A DNA stretch of 64,000 bases from Symbiodinium natans. Its lineage: Eukaryota > Sar > Dinophyceae > Suessiales > Symbiodiniaceae. This document shows positions 44,632 to 54,622 of the stretch, one piece after another. Both the position numbers and the translations under genes were made by a program. Within the stretch, counting starts at the first letter, position 1. Each line of letters begins with the position of its first letter. The DNA lies in contig CAJNDS010002105.1 in assembly GCA_905221605.1 (NCBI GenBank), positions 374,001 to 438,000 on the forward strand, written 5' to 3'. The notes under the pieces are model-generated. The model did not search any database. It worked only from the letters and a program-made list of their open reading frames with translations, and was not told the origin of the DNA.

Positions 44632-44674
44632 GGTGTGCCTGGTGCCCCGGGTGTCCAGCCACTCATCACTGTCT

Positions 44675-45808
44675 CTAGGCCCCTCTAGGCTGCCAACCTA
44701 GGTCAAGCAGGTATGCAACTGTAGCTGCAAGAGGACCCTTAACCATTTGCCACCGGCTGCTGGCTTCTTCCAGCTTTTGGACTGTAAGGCCCCAGGTTCT
44801 TTCCAGCAGGTCTTCCTTGCCGGCCCACCTCTTCTTGAGCTGGAACCAGGCTTCAACTTGCTGGACCATCATTGTGCGGCCCGGATCCTGGTACCTGTCG
44901 CTTACAGAGGACAGAGCCACCTCTAGGTTGCCCATTTTCTGTCTGCCACACTGCTCAGCCAAGGCAGTCCGGAGCTTCTGTCTCCGGGTGGGCGGCATTC
45001 CCTGGGCTTGGTGGCCCCAAGCAAGGACGGAGGCAACCCCTCCCCTGAAGAGGCGAACCTTGGCCGGCACACCCGGGACTCTCAGTTGTTTCAACTTCTT
45101 CTGCCGTTGGCCCGCTTTGTGCCTGCGGGCTCTTTGCACCTTGACCCTCCGGACCCGACCCAGGGCACAGTCCAGGCCTAAATCCTTCATGCTATCACAG
45201 ATAGCCGGGTCCCCGTCTTTGCGCAGCTTCTGTAGCTCCCTTCTGGCTTCTGCAGTGGTGCACAGGAAGCCTGTTTTCTTCAGGGACAAACGGAGGTCGC
45301 TACCTTCCAGAAGCCGGCGAAGGGTTTTGTAACCTTCATAGACCGCAAACGCTGCCTGCTCAGGATATCGTGCTTCGAAATCCGCTCCAATGTCATCCAC
45401 CCAGGTGTCTAGGGCGGTGATACTGCGGAGCTGAGCGGCTTCTTGCATTATTGGCTGGAGGTAAACCCTGGCCATCATTGTTGCGAAAGGGCACCCGGCT
45501 AGGATGCCCCTCGCAGGGAGGATCCCCTCCGAAAGGAGATCCTCTGCCACGAGATATCTCGTTCCCCGGTAGACTTGCATGACCAGGAGGGCTATAGCTG
45601 GCGGGAAGCCGGTCGCCACTATCCGCTCCTCCAATTTGGTCCAGTTAACACTGTCATAGAAGGTCTGCAGGTCCAGGAGGACCGCACAGGCATGCTTGTT
45701 AGCGGCGCGGCTAACCTCTCCTCTCAGGAGTCGCTGCATGCCTGTTTCTAGACAAGTGTTACCCGGGGAGGCTTTATCCCATGCAAACTGCTCTGCAGTT
45801 TCTCGCAT
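44675..45808 (-). pseudogene. LINE-B reverse transcriptase, catalytic part and thumb
   Basis: 377 codons. AVLLDLQTFYDSVNW, GILAGCPFATMMARVYLQ and ALDTWVDDIG carry the three catalytic Asp residues. A Lys/Arg-rich thumb follows. This copy gives the intact order across the site at which LINE-A was broken by the inversion (gctccgcagtatcaccg near 45,420). The first part of the domain is in the upstream frame. Confidence 0.87.
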
Positions 45809-47612
45809 CCACTTCTTGACGAACCTGTGCTCTGCAGAAGCACCAAAGCCGATAGGTGATGGATGTGAGGGTTATGGGCCTTTCTATGTCAGCATTTTTG
45901 GGCAGGAGGGCCACATGGTGCGCCTGCCAATGCTGTGGCGCCACTCCTGTGGCCTCAGCCAAGTTCAGGGCTTGGGTGAGCTGCTCATAGGCCGGCCCAG
46001 GGAGGTTTTTGAGGGCAGCATAGGTGAGCCCATCAAGACCTCCTGCTTTGTCTGTGACATTCTTGAGGATGGCCTCGAGCACGTCTGCTGTTATTTTAAA
46101 CAGCGGGGAGGACTTTGCAGCATCCAGTAGGGTCTGGCCGATCGGGGGGGAATTTTCTACCTCTCCCCAAATAGCGACCCATTGCTTCCTCCTGGCCCCT
46201 GGGCGCTCTTCGCCTGGGAGGTTTTGGAAGGGCCGGTCCAGGACTCTCTCACTCTTCTTGAGAGAACTGTAGAGAGGTCTCATCCCCTTCGCTAATCCCG
46301 CTTGGAGCCAGTCCTTGTACTGGGCCTGCTGCTCCTTGGCTCTCTGCATTTGGAGGGCCGCCTCCTTGTGTCTGGCCACAACACTCAAGGACCGCCACTG
46401 TGGTGTTGTTTCTGAACATTGCCGGTACAGTTCTGTGAGGAAGGCAGTACCTTCAGCAATGTCTTGGCAGGCTTGGAGAGTGCCTAGGTCGGGTAGGTGC
46501 TGCTGGGAGGCTGGCACCTCTTCCAGGATTCTGGCTATGCGTGCCCACCAGCCCACTTCAGAGCCTTTGGGGGCAGTGGAAGGGCGCTGCAAGACTAAGG
46601 GTCCCCATTGGGCCTGCACACACCACCCTCTGCCAGTCCTCGGAGCTTCGTGGCAGTGCTCCAGGCTGGCCGCCCAGGTCGCCAGCTGCCAGGTGCTCTG
46701 GTCTTCGTGGGCACAGGTCCTGTCCATTATGGCGAAATGGGAGGGTTGGACCTCTTGCCATTCCTGGTTTTTGAGGTCTGCTGTGAGTTTCGGGAACTGG
46801 GGAAGTTTCCAGGATTTCCATTCGCTGGCACCGTCCTTGACTTTGAGGTGCAAGGCTGCATGTGGTTTCCACGGGACTGCCCAGGTAGCAGACAACTCCA
46901 CCAGGGCTTCCAGGCTCCTACTCACTACCCCAAAATCCAGCTCCGCCCCATGGTTGCAAGTAGCTTCTCCAGTGGCTATCATTCTCCCCCTCATCACCTG
47001 AATCAGCGCTGTGTCCTGAACTTCAGTCGGGTCCAGGTTCCAGTCCCCCAAGATGATCCAGGGCTCTGGGAGGGTTCTTACGAACGCCACCAGAGAGGAT
47101 AGCACCTCTGCATTTGTGGGACCATTCAGGCCTTCCGTGTCCCTCAAGTAGAGGGACACAATCGTGTAGTCCCACCGTCTTTGTCTCAGACCCACGGCTG
47201 TGTAGCCCGCCCCTTTGCATTGGTAGGTGGCTTTTTGCCACACGCCGCTATTTTTGGGAAAGGCACAAGCAGTGCCCCCCAACCTTGTGCCCTTGTCCGA
47301 CAGGGAGGCCGGCTCAGCATAGAGATCCCATCCTAGGGATTGTAGTGTGGCTCGCCTTCCATGCAGCAGTTCCGGTGTGAGGTGGGTTTCCTGCAGACAC
47401 ACCACCTTGGCTTTGGAGGAGGTTACCCACTCCAACGCCCCGTTGTTGAAACTGGTGACATTGGCGCTCATGATGCTGAGATACTGGTCAGGCGAGGCGG
47501 AAGGTTTAACCTTCTCATGGCTGGGCGTTTCTGAGTCGGTGCCCTCGCCATGCGCAAGGTCTTCCTCTCGTTCCTGCTGGCCCAGCACCTGTTTCGGTGG
47601 ACCTTGAGCCAC
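45774..47612 (-). pseudogene. LINE-B APE endonuclease and reverse transcriptase N-terminus
   Basis: 612 codons. The endonuclease nicks the target DNA to prime reverse transcription: MSANVTSFN, CLQETHL (catalytic Glu), GGTACAFPK, IILGDWNLDP (Asp/Asn pair), ELDFGVVS and a final WKPHAAL (His). All key residues of the exonuclease/endonuclease/phosphatase fold are visible. Then a helical linker and ALLPKNADIERPITL of the reverse transcriptase. The frame is lost near 45,822 by a one-base insertion relative to LINE-A. The first codons come from the leader relict itself (GTGGCTCAAGG). Confidence 0.87.
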
Positions 47613-47656
47613 AACCTGGGTTCAACCTGGGTTCAACCTGGGTTCAATTTTTTTTT
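47602..47656 (-). repeat. Junction with leader relict and three 11-base repeats
   Basis: Minus strand: U5 poly(A), three copies of TTGAACCCAGG, then TTGTGGCTCAAGG and the LINE-B start. Similar 10-11-mers recur at the junctions near 49,382, 50,751 and 52,752, one to four copies each. Confidence 0.75.
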
Positions 47657-49371
47657 CCGAGTTGAGATTGGTTTGCGAGTCCACCGTCTTGGTGTTTGGG
47701 ACCGGAGTCCGTACTGCTATGTACCACTACAACATCTTGAGCAGCAGAGGCGACTGTACAGGTAAAGCCTTCTGCTACTGGTACCACTACTACTGAGGGT
47801 GTGACCTCAATCCTGCGAGGTCGTTGCCTCAGCCTCTCACTAGAGGGTGGCACCTCTTGCTGCTGCTAAGCTCCACCGAGCTCCACCATCCGCTCCTCTT
47901 CTCCCTACTCGGTCAGGGGGTAGCCCCAGTCCCTGGGGTAGCCCTTTTTCTCTACCCACATCCCTTTCGTGTCAGTAAGAGGGCAGCCCTCGGGTGCACA
48001 GCAAGAAATTCTGCACTAAACACCCTGCGACCCCTCGGCCACAGGTACCAATTACCTGTACAAATTGGTTGCTGGCCCTTCTAAACAGGGTTGTCCGTCT
48101 GCTTTGCTGAGAGGGAAATCTGCCATATCTGCTCAGCACGCAGCCCTGTGGGCCCTGGGCAGTGAAGTCCGCCAATTCACAGCCCGAGGATGCCGCCTCC
48201 TCACTCCTGGTTCTGGTCTGGCACTCCAGGTCACTGTGCGGAGGGTTCCAGAAAGCACCTCATGCCTAATTACCCCGTGCGAGGGTGGATGAGACCACTT
48301 GACAAACTGGGTTTACATCACCGGGTTAGGCCACTGCACCCCTCAACTCGTTATCTTTGGCGCAGGGTCGACGACCTCCCCTCGACAAGGCGCGGGGCCA
48401 CGCTTTCCCCTCGATTCCCCATGCACAAGTGCACTGGCGCAGGGAACGACGCCGCACCTAGAGAAGGGGATCTCGCCTCTGGTAGCTGTCCCTCTCACAA
48501 GTGCCACAGTGTCTGGGATCCCGGGGAAGGCACCATCCTTAACCCCAGGGTCGGTGTGGATTAACTGCAGATGAGTCTCAGGCAGGGTCTAGGGCCTAGG
48601 TGGACAAAGAAAACTCCTGAACCTAAGCCTGGTAGGACTGGGCAATTCCCAGCATTGACAGAGGTCCGGAGGGCCCAATATACCACTCATCTCAAGAGGA
48701 TGAACCTCTGGCTGTGTGAGTCACGAAGAAACTGCCAGACTGACCTCACACTCAAGCCATGTCCTTACACTGGCTAATACTCAGTGTTGGCGTTGCCCGG
48801 TACATGTCGCAGGCTTCTGCATGTAGCAGGCTTCCGGAAGGGGCATGCGCTTTGGCCCATTGGCCACTACATCACGTTCCCTAATCGCCACTGCAGACTC
48901 CCAAACTTCCAGCTCCCTAACTGCAGCTCTCCAGGGATTGCAAGCGGTGGCAACAGGCTGTACAGACCAGTTGCTCAAGTTCGCCGCAGCTCCGGCTTTC
49001 ACTCTCTTACTAACCGTGCCTTGCGGTCCCCCCGAGCATACTGGGCTGATCCCTGCCCGCCGGCCCTTGCCCCTATCTGTTCGGGTCAGAGGGTCTGCAC
49101 CTCTCTGCTGCCTCGGCGCCCCTTGGCCACGAGGCCTACGGAAGGCATCCCTGTTTTGCATGCTCGCTGAAACTCTGCTCCAGGGACTAGGCATCGCGGA
49201 AGTGCCCTGCCCTGGTAGTTCGCTCCAGTCGAAGGATGCACCTTCCCTCTCGGCTCACCTCTGAGGTTATGATAGCCAGGCTATCCCTCTTAGAGGGTGG
49301 GTAGATGGCATCTAGGCGGCTACCCCTACCTGAAAGCGGCCTACCACTTGCCTTCTCACTCGAGCCGAGAG
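47648..49371 (-). mobile_element. Unit U5, non-coding LINE-tailed element
   Basis: Near full length (~1.72 kb), closest to U3 in its details, for example gattggtttgcgag and aacagggttgtccgtctgc. Its 5' end at 49,371 coincides with those of U3 and U6. Several sequence-specific variants are shared only with U3, suggesting that the two arose from one sub-family. Confidence 0.77.
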
Positions 49372-49398
49372 CTTGAGCCACAACCTGGGTTCAATTTT
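49372..49398 (-). repeat. Junction U6 / leader relict / U5
   Basis: Minus strand: U6 3' end, poly(A), one TTGAACCCAGG, TTGTGGCTCAAG, then CTCTCGGCTCGAG of U5. Here the G usually following CTCAAG is missing. Confidence 0.7.
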
Positions 49399-50742
49399 TT
49401 TCGAGTTGAGATTGGTTTGCGAGTCCACCGTCTTGGTGTTTGGGACCGGAGTCCGTACTGCTATGTACCACTACACTATCTTGAGCAGCAGAGGCTACTG
49501 TACAGGTAAAACCTTCTGCTAGTACCACTACTGAGGGTGGGACCTCAAGCCTATGAGGTCATTGCCTCAGCCTCTCACTAGAGGGTGGCACCTCTCGCTG
49601 CCACCGAGCCCCACCAAACGCTCCTCTTCCCAGTACTGAGTGAGAGGGTAGCCCCAATCTGTGGGTGCGGATTGCCTCATGTCCGCTTGCAGTCCGCCTG
49701 CTTCAGCTGAGAGGAAAGAACTGCCGTAACTGCTCAGCCTGGACAAGGCTTATGTCGACAGGCTTGGGGACACTGCACCCCTCAACTTGGTATATTTGGC
49801 GCAGGGTCGACGCCTCCCCTCAACAAGGCACGGGGACCACGCTTTCCCCTCAATTCCCCCATGCACGAAGTGCACTGGCGCGGGGAAACACGCCAGGCAG
49901 AAGCCAAACCCATAAACATAAACCTCAGGCAGCGCCTAAGGCGGAATCTTGCCTCTGGTAGCTATCCCACTCTCAAGCACTGCCGCCAGTGTGGATTTAC
50001 TGTAGATGAGTCCTAGGCAAGGCCAAGGTGGACAAACTAAAACTCCTGACACTAAGCTTGGTAGGACTGGGCATACCCCAGCATGACAAAGGTCATGGGC
50101 CTTATACCACTCATCTAAAGAGGATAAAACCTCTGGCTGTGTGAGTCACGAAAGAGCCCGCCAGATCTATCTCACACTTCAAGCCAATTGTTGAACTGGT
50201 TAGCAGCCAGTGTAGGCGATAGCCCGTTACAAGCCACAGACAATGTAGCAGGCTTCCAGAAGGGGGCATGTGCTTTCGGCCTGCTGGCCACTGCATCACG
50301 TTCCCTAATCGCCACTGCAGACTCCCAAACTCTCAGCTTTCCAGGGATTGCAAGTCTAGCAACAGGCTGTACAGACCAGTTGACTCGGCTCGTCCGCAGC
50401 TCCGGCTTTCACTCTCTTACTAACCGTGCCTTGCGGCGGCACTTGCCCCTATCTGTTCGGGTCAGAGGGTCTGCACCTCTGCTGCCTCGGTGCCACTTGG
50501 CACGAGGCCCATGGAAGGCATCCCTGTTTGGCACACTCGCTGAAACTCTGCTCCAGGGACTGGGCATCGCGGAAGTGCCCTGCCCTGGTAGTTCGCTCCA
50601 GTCGAAGGATGCACCTTCCCTCTCGGCTCACCTCTGAGGTTGTGATAGCCGGCTATCCTCTTAGAGGGTGGGCTCCATGGCATCTAGGCAGCTACCCTAC
50701 CTGAAAACTGCCTACCACTTGCCTTCTCACTCGAGCCGAGAG
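49394..50742 (-). mobile_element. Unit U6, internally deleted
   Basis: About 1.35 kb. Two large internal deletions relative to U1: one near 49,690, where the sequence jumps between two GTCCGC-containing sites, and one near 49,738. Both ends are kept. Other variants are shared with U2. Confidence 0.75.
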
Positions 50743-50784
50743 CCTTGAGCCAACCTGGGCCAACCTGGGTTCAATTTTTTTTTT
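50743..50784 (-). repeat. Junction U7 / leader relict / U6
   Basis: Minus strand: poly(A), TTGAACCCAGG, TTGGCCCAGG, TTGGCTCAAGG, then GCTCTCGG of U6. The leader part matches the ten last bases of the dinoflagellate spliced leader exactly. Confidence 0.72.
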
Positions 50785-52198
50785 CCGAGTTGAGCTTGGT
50801 TTGCGAGTCCACCGTCTTGGTGTTTGGGACTGGAGTCTGTACTGCTAAGTACCACTACACTATCTTGAGCAGCAGAGGCTAACTGTACAGGTAAAGCCGT
50901 CTGCTACTAGTGCCACTACTGAGGGTGGGACCTCAAGCCTATGAGGTCATTGCCTCAGCCTCTCACTAGAGGGTGGCACCTCTCGCTGCTGCTAAGCTCC
51001 ACCGAGCCCCACCAATCGTTCCTCTTCCCAGTACTGAGTGAGAGCCCCTATCTGTGGGTGCGGATTGCCTCATGTGAGCTGCAAACTGCCCTTCTCCCTT
51101 TCCTGTCAGTAAGAGGGTCCCTCCTGGTGCACAGCAAGGCATATACATTCTGCACTCAGAACCTGCGACCCCTCGGCCACAGGCACCAATTACCTGTACA
51201 AATTGGTTTGGCCCAGCTACAGGGTTGTCCGCCTGCTTCAGCTGAGAGGAAAGAACTGCCGCAACTGCTCAGCCTGCAGCCCTGTGGGCCCTGGACAGTG
51301 AAGCCCGCCACTTCACAGCCCGAGGATGCCACCTCCACACTCCTGGCGTCTGGCACTCCAGGACACTGTGTGGAGGGTTCCAGAAAGCACATGTGCGAGG
51401 TGGATGGGACCACCTGGACAAGGCTTATGTCTACAGGCTTGGAGACACTGCACCCCTCAACTTGGTATATTTGGCGCAGGGTCGACGCCTCCCCTCAACA
51501 AGGGGCGGGAACAACGCTTTCCCCTCAATTCCCCCATGCACGAAGTGCACTGGCGCGGGGAAACACGCCAGGCAGAAGCCAAACCCATAAACACAAACCT
51601 CAGGCAGCGCCTAACCCGTTACAAGCCACAGACAATGCAGCAGGCTTCCAGAAGGGGGCATGTGCTTTTGGCCTGCTGGCCACTGCATCACGTTCCTAAT
51701 CGCCACCGCAGACTCCCAAACCAGCTCCCTAACTGCAGCTCTCCAGGGATTGCAAGCGGAAACAGGCTGTACAGACCAGTTGCTCAAGTTCGCCGCAGCT
51801 CCGGATTTCACTCTTACTAACCGTGCCTTGCGGTCCCCCCGAGCATACTGGGCTGATCCCTGCCCGCCGACCCTTGCCTCTATCTGTTCAGAGGGTCTGC
51901 AAGCTGCCTCGGTGCCACTTGGAATCTTGCCTCTGGTAGCTATCCCACTCTCAAGCACTGCCGTCAGTGTGGATTTACTGTGGATGAGTTCTAGGCAAGG
52001 CCAAGGTGGACAAACTAAAGCTCCTGACACTAAGCTTGGTAGGACTGGGCACAGCCCAGCATGACAAAGGTCAGGAGGGCCTTATATCACTCATCTCAAA
52101 GAGGATAAAACCTCTGGCTGTGTGAGTCACGAAAGAGCCCGCCAGATCTATCTCACACTTCTAAGCCAATGTTGAACTGGTTAGCAGCCAGTGTAGGC
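50773..52198 (-). mobile_element. Unit U7, internally deleted and rearranged
   Basis: About 1.43 kb with several deletions. Near 51,615 and 51,922 the order of blocks differs from U1, as if two template switches had occurred (the cttgcctctggtagc block follows the region it normally precedes). It is cut at 52,198 by an inverted unit fragment. Confidence 0.7.
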
Positions 52199-52204
52199 AT
52201 GGAT

Positions 52205-52733
52205 CCAGTGAGAAGGCAAGTGGTAGGCAGTTTTCAGGAAGGGTAGCTGCCTAGATGCCATGGAGCCCCCCTCAAGAGGGATAGCCTGGCTATCATGTCC
52301 TCAGACGTGAGCCAAGAGGTCCTTTCGACTGGAGCGAACTTCCAGTGCCAAACAATGCCATGGACCTCGTGGCCAAGTGGCACGAGGAGAGAGGTGCAGA
52401 CCCTCTGATCCGAACAGACAGAGGCAAAGGGCCGGCGGGCAGATCAGCTCAGTTTGCTTGGAACCGCAAGGCACGGTTAGCAAGAGAGTGAAAGCTGGAA
52501 GTTGCGGCGAATTTGAGCAACTGCTGCAGTTAGGAAATGCAGTGCCAGCAGGCCGAAAGCACATGCCCCCTTCTGGGAGCCTGCTACATTCTGTCGCCTA
52601 CACTGGCTGCTCACCAGTTCAACATTGGCTTGAAGTGTGAGATAGATCTGGTGGGCTTTTTCGTGACTCACACAGCCAGAGGTTTTATCCTCTTTAGATG
52701 AGTGGTATAAGGCCCTCATGACCTTTGTCATGC
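52205..52733 (+). mobile_element. Inverted unit fragment
   Basis: Plus-oriented piece carrying the 5' end of a unit (gtgagaaggcaagtggtagg) through to the gacctttgtcatgc block, with deletions. It forms a fold-back with the end of U7: 52,080-52,198 and 52,595-52,733 are inverted copies. Confidence 0.75.
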
Positions 52734-52741
52734 GCTAAGAG

Positions 52742-52800
52742 CCTTGAGCCAACCTAGGTTCAACTCAGGTTCAACCTGTGTTCAATCAGGTTCAATTTTT
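52742..52800 (-). repeat. Junction with leader relict and four degenerate 10-11-mers
   Basis: Minus strand: poly(A), TTGAACCTGA, TTGAACACAGG, TTGAACCTGAG, TTGAACCTAGG, then TTGGCTCAAGG. The largest stack of these repeats in the array. Confidence 0.72.
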
Positions 52801-53004
52801 CCGAGTTGAGCACAAATGCAATCTACCCTTAGTGTTTGGTTGTGAAAACCGTGCCTCTGTACTGGCACATCTGATGGCCCTTGGTCCTATGGCACAGGGG
52901 AAGGAACAACACCTTCTCCTCGGCTACCATCCTCTTTGGGATGCCACCAGAGGTTGTACCTCATAAGAGGAATGAACCTTCTGCCAAAACATTCCTCAGG
53001 GTTG
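52796..53004 (-). mobile_element. LINE 3'-end fragment (right edge of array)
   Basis: Starts with poly(T) and CCGAGTTGAGC and follows the LINE-B 3' UTR (CATCCTCTTTGGGATGC, CCAGAGGTTGTACCTCAT, CATTCCTCAGGGTT), then stops. Severely 5'-truncated minus-strand copy. Right border of the array. Confidence 0.78.
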
Positions 53005-53570
53005 GCACCAACTCCCAGCAAGGCTTCTCCAGGATGTTGCCAAGGGGTTGCGTAGCCCATAATCAGGCGGCAGTGAACTTTCATGTCGAAACTTCCACAG
53101 CAACAAGCTGGCCAGCAAAGGGATGCTGGCATGATGGAGGCTGCCTCCTGATCTGCTCAAGGTGGGTGCGGGAAACCGTTATGCTTCCTGGTGCCCCAGT
53201 TGGCGGAAGGCGAGATGGGAAAACAAAGGTACTTCAGGTCAACACTCCGTTGATCCTTCGCTTGTTGCGGCAAGTGTGAAATCATCTGCATGTTGAGCTC
53301 TGGACATGAAGCCCCGGAAGACATGAAGGTTGTCCCAAATCGACTTCTTGATCACTTCATCAACTGGAGTGGTTTGCAACCTTATGTCGAGCCAGATCTT
53401 AAGGGGTCCAACTTTAAGATGAGTAAGTTGGTTCCCGATGATGCCGAGCCTGGAGCGGTCTCCGTTAAACCATCGAATGAGCCCATACCTGATGTTGAAG
53501 TGATTCCTATTAAGTCTAAGAAGGCACGCGGTGGCCGAAGCACTTGTGTTCAATGGTATTGGGGACGTTT
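53005..53570 (+). other. Unassigned; possible coding exon 53,290-53,570
   Basis: From 53,290 a plus-strand frame stays open for about 90 codons of balanced composition (VVPNRLLDHFINWSGLQP, then a Pro/Asp/Lys-rich part). It runs into the inverted repeat at 53,571, so a real exon would end before that. The opposite strand is also open. No family recognised. Confidence 0.25.
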
Positions 53571-54492
53571 CTGTGCATCCGTGTCTTTTCTCAGAATTTC
53601 GGTGCGTTTTTGGATGGGCGGCGATGGCTTGAAACACAAAAATTTTTGATATTTGAGAGGCATGTAAAAGCTTGAACAAAACCCTCGACAGGACGGTTTT
53701 ACTTGAAACAAAAGTATAAACAAAGGAGATAACCAAGCCCCCCGAAAGATGTTATTTTGTGGTCCAAAACAAAAAAATAAGATCATACACCAAAAACAAG
53801 ATGAAGAAGCAGAGCTCCGAAAGTCCGAGCAAGACACGCATGGGTTGTTCTCCGTAGGGGTTATCTTGGTTAGCCTGCCCGGCCACAGCAGCCCGCAAAC
53901 CCATGAACCTTGATTTTTTGGCCCTAAATCCTATACCCAAACTCAACCCCTACCCTGAACCCTAAATCCTTGTCATTGCCCTGTCAGGTTCCAGCACCTT
54001 GTTCCATATGATGGAGAGTAGTGAGGTGAAAGTGCCATGTGTGTGTGACCAAGGGCACGCTGCTGAAGGTGTGACCCTTCAAAGCGCTGGTAAGCATGCA
54101 AGTTTTTTTTTGATGCCGGCAAAGTGTTTTGAAGGCGCTGTGCAAGTGCTGCCGCCCCTCATGAACATACATATTTTTTGGCGCAGAAGCAACATTATCT
54201 GAGGGCAGAAGCGAGGGCAGAGCTTCAAGTGCGACATTTAAACCGAAATCTCACTCTGTTCCGGTGTAGAAGCAACTGCAAGCTCTAAACACCAACTGAC
54301 TGCAGGCGCCTGAAGCCGGTGGAGAAGGCTAGTGTGGGAAGGGCAGGTTTTTCAGGGTTTGTTTGGGGCTACGTGGTTGTTTAGTTGTTCATGTTCTGAA
54401 GCCCGAGCACAAAGCTTCGAAAACCCTGAACACTAATCACCCTAAACCCTCAACCCTAAACCTTAAACCGAAAAAGAATCCACGGCAGATCA
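53571..54492 (+). repeat. Left arm of large inverted repeat
   Basis: About 920 bases whose reverse complement, with substitutions and indels, is at 56,352-57,387. Shared landmarks: ctgtgcatccgtgtcttttctcag at the outer end, gttcatgttctgaagcccgagc in the middle and ccacggcagatcaa at the inner end. Contains CCCTAAA-type telomere-like motifs near 53,930-53,970 and 54,420-54,470. Confidence 0.85.
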
Positions 54493-54622
54493 ACTCTGCC
54501 CCCGTAAAACGCGTGCACCTGCCAGTGGTGTTGCAGCATTTGCTTTCTTCTTGTTGTGATGTGTGACGAACTCCCGAGCTCGGCCCCCCTGCGCAGATTA
54601 TAATCTGCAATGTGACGGTCTC

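Larger units (their letters stand above)
42535..47612 (-). mobile_element. LINE-B, nearly complete ORF2 and 3' UTR
   Basis: An APE-type endonuclease, reverse transcriptase, RNase H and zinc region in order, then a shortened 3' UTR and poly(A). Three open frames replace one ORF because of a one-base insertion near 45,822 and a 10-base duplication near 44,675. No gag-like ORF1 is present: the copy begins with the leader relict about 40 codons before the endonuclease. RNase H plus APE in one ORF suggests an I/Jockey-related lineage, which is inference. Confidence 0.85.
13693..53004 (-). repeat. Tandem array of LINE copies and LINE-tailed units with spliced-leader junctions
   Basis: Nearly all members point in the minus direction. 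On the plus strand each begins with poly(T) then CCGAGTT(GAG/TGG), its 3' end, and continues to its 5' end on the right. There CTTGAGCCA, the reverse complement of the dinoflagellate spliced-leader 3' part, usually precedes the poly(T) of the next member. Junctions of this kind lie near 18,810-18,840, 25,782-25,795 (inverted block), 42,523-42,541, 47,602-47,656, 49,372-49,398, 50,743-50,775 and 52,742-52,800. Order: LINE 3' scrap, units U1 to U4, LINE-A, LINE-B, units U5 to U7, an inverted unit scrap and a final LINE 3' scrap. Two Copia elements and one inversion interrupt it. Confidence 0.85.

Noticed and set aside
47614-47646. tRNA-derived B box (GGTTCAA) marking polymerase III promoters
   Set aside because: Only part of the B-box consensus, on the strand opposite to the elements, without an A box; kept only as an alternative for the 11-mers.
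50941-51699. 252-codon open frame in unit U7
   Set aside because: It crosses rearranged blocks specific to U7 and has stops or frame shifts in every other unit.
13693-53004. CRISPR-like or satellite interpretation of the repeated units
   Set aside because: Units are 1.3-1.75 kb with poly(A) ends, internal deletions and LINE tails; nothing like short repeats with unique spacers, and the context is eukaryotic.
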